A stretch of 6,775 bases of DNA from Clostridia bacterium (lineage in GTDB: Bacteria > Bacillota > Clostridia > Christensenellales > Aristaeellaceae): assembly GCA_017412445.1 (NCBI GenBank), contig JAFPYA010000376.1, forward strand, positions 1 to 6,775, in the 5' to 3' direction. How positions within the stretch are numbered: position 1 is the stretch's first letter; every line of letters starts with the position of its first letter. Shown piece by piece: positions 6,089 through 6,775 of the stretch. The notes under the pieces were generated by a model. It was given only the letters and a program-made list of their open reading frames with translations, did not search any database and was not told where the DNA came from. The translations under genes and the position numbers were made by a program.

Positions 6089-6766
6089 ATGAGATTTCTT
6101 ATAGATACCTTTTCGCCAGAAGCGGCTAAGCATATTCTTGATTACTATCCTGCAGACGGCGTGACCACGAACCCCGCTATCATCTGCCGCGAAAAAAAGC
6201 AGCTCAAGCCCACACTCATGGAGCTCAGGGAAGCGGTGGGCGACAAGATGCTGCACGTTCAGACGATGCAGACAGAGGCGGACGCAATGCTTGATGAGGC
6301 GCTGAGCCTCAGGGACGCGCTTTCGGGCTGCCGCTTTTTTGTAAAGCTGCCCTGCAATTCCGAGGGCATAAAGGCCTGCCGCGCCATAAAGTCCAAGGGC
6401 GTGGGAGTGACGGTGACCGCCGTGTTTTCGCCCATGCAGGCGCTGGTCGCGGCGAGAGCCGGCGCAGACTTTGTGGCGCCCTACGTAAATAAGCTCGAGG
6501 ACGTGGGGGAGGGTCTGCGCTGCGTGAAGGAGATAAAGGAGCTGTTTGACATACACGCCCTGCCCACGCAGATACTTTCGGCCTCCTTCAGAAACGTGCG
6601 GCAGGTGACCGAGGTCGCGCTTTTCGGCAGCCATTACGCCACGCTGCCGCCCGCCTTTTTCGACAAGCTCGTCTACCATCCCATGACCGAAAACGCCGTA
6701 AAGGGCTTTGAGGACGACTGGCAGGAGCTCTACGGCGACAAAAAGCCGATCGATTTAATAAAATAA
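6089..6766 (+). CDS. fsa: Fructose-6-phosphate aldolase / TalC-type small transaldolase family protein
   Basis: A 225-residue single-domain TIM barrel, the size of the short transaldolase (FSA/TalC) subfamily, which uses a Schiff-base lysine for aldol cleavage or transfer of a dihydroxyacetone unit. Visible family residues: D6 in FLIDT, GVTTNP (24-29; T26, N28), Q58 in HVQTM, catalytic K86 in FVKLP, the APYVNKLED segment (130-138) with Y132, and SASF (164-167) with S166. The C-terminal FEDDWQELYG (207-216) resembles the FSA end. In E. coli FSA the residue after the PYVN motif is a phosphate-contacting Arg; here it is K135, and the charge is kept. It could be fructose-6-phosphate aldolase, a transaldolase, or an aldolase for another substrate. 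GGAGAGGA at 6068-6075 is a somewhat distant ribosome site. The gene is six bases behind the URO-D-fold gene and closes the visible run; no terminator is seen in the nine remaining bases. Confidence 0.88.
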   Translation: MRFLIDTFSPEAAKHILDYYPADGVTTNPAIICREKKQLKPTLMELREAVGDKMLHVQTMQTEADAMLDEALSLRDALSGCRFFVKLPCNSEGIKACRAIKSKGVGVTVTAVFSPMQALVAARAGADFVAPYVNKLEDVGEGLRCVKEIKELFDIHALPTQILSASFRNVRQVTEVALFGSHYATLPPAFFDKLVYHPMTENAVKGFEDDWQELYGDKKPIDLIK

Positions 6767-6775
6767 ACACAGTAC

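Noticed and set aside
5144..6679. A 511-codon open frame on the minus strand opposite the URO-D-fold and aldolase genes
   Set aside because: It spans two well-recognised genes on the other strand, its translation has no recognisable motif and is rich in His, Arg and Leu as antisense frames of GC-rich genes are, and there is no ribosome site at its start.

Overview
The window looks like chromosome from a GC-rich, low-complexity-cell-wall-machinery Firmicute, most likely a Clostridia-class gut anaerobe (a Christensenellales-like lineage is a guess). The grounds are strong GGAGG-type ribosome binding sites, sigma-A type promoters, a LytR-CpsA-Psr (LCP) cell-envelope enzyme, a cytoplasmic GH9-type glycosidase, and heavy use of the AUA isoleucine codon despite G/C-rich third positions. 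Nothing in the window looks mobile: no transposase, integrase, tRNA, CRISPR array or long repeat is visible.

Layout, left to right. (1) Bases 1-100 hold the C-terminal tail of a protein that resembles the end of FRG-domain proteins. It is followed after one base by proC (102-887), pyrroline-5-carboxylate reductase, the last step of proline synthesis. (2) The convergent gap 888-965 holds a perfect 13-bp hairpin that probably ends transcription from one or both sides. (3) A large minus-strand gene (3341 down to 966) encodes a 791-residue, signal-peptide-free GH9-like glycosidase with an N-terminal beta-sandwich module. It is driven by a textbook consensus promoter with an operator-like palindrome just downstream of the start point. 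(4) The divergent control region 3342-3540 carries back-to-back promoters. (5) A plus-strand, tightly packed four-gene run follows: a small two-helix membrane protein (3541-3999), an LCP-family enzyme (4024-5052), a uroporphyrinogen-decarboxylase-fold protein (5054-6082) and a fructose-6-phosphate-aldolase-type transaldolase (6089-6766). Gaps are 24, 1 and 6 bases, so co-transcription is likely.

How they may work together: the GH9-like enzyme would cut imported oligosaccharides in the cytoplasm. The transaldolase-family protein would act on sugar phosphates or related small molecules. The LCP protein works at the outer membrane face, attaching polymers to peptidoglycan. The URO-D-fold protein lacks the zinc-ligand pattern of the known methyltransferases of that fold, and its substrate is unknown. 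There is no clear proof that the four-gene run is one pathway. The most interesting points are the unexplained URO-D-fold/aldolase pair, the divergent cytoplasmic GH9-like enzyme, and its operator-like control site.
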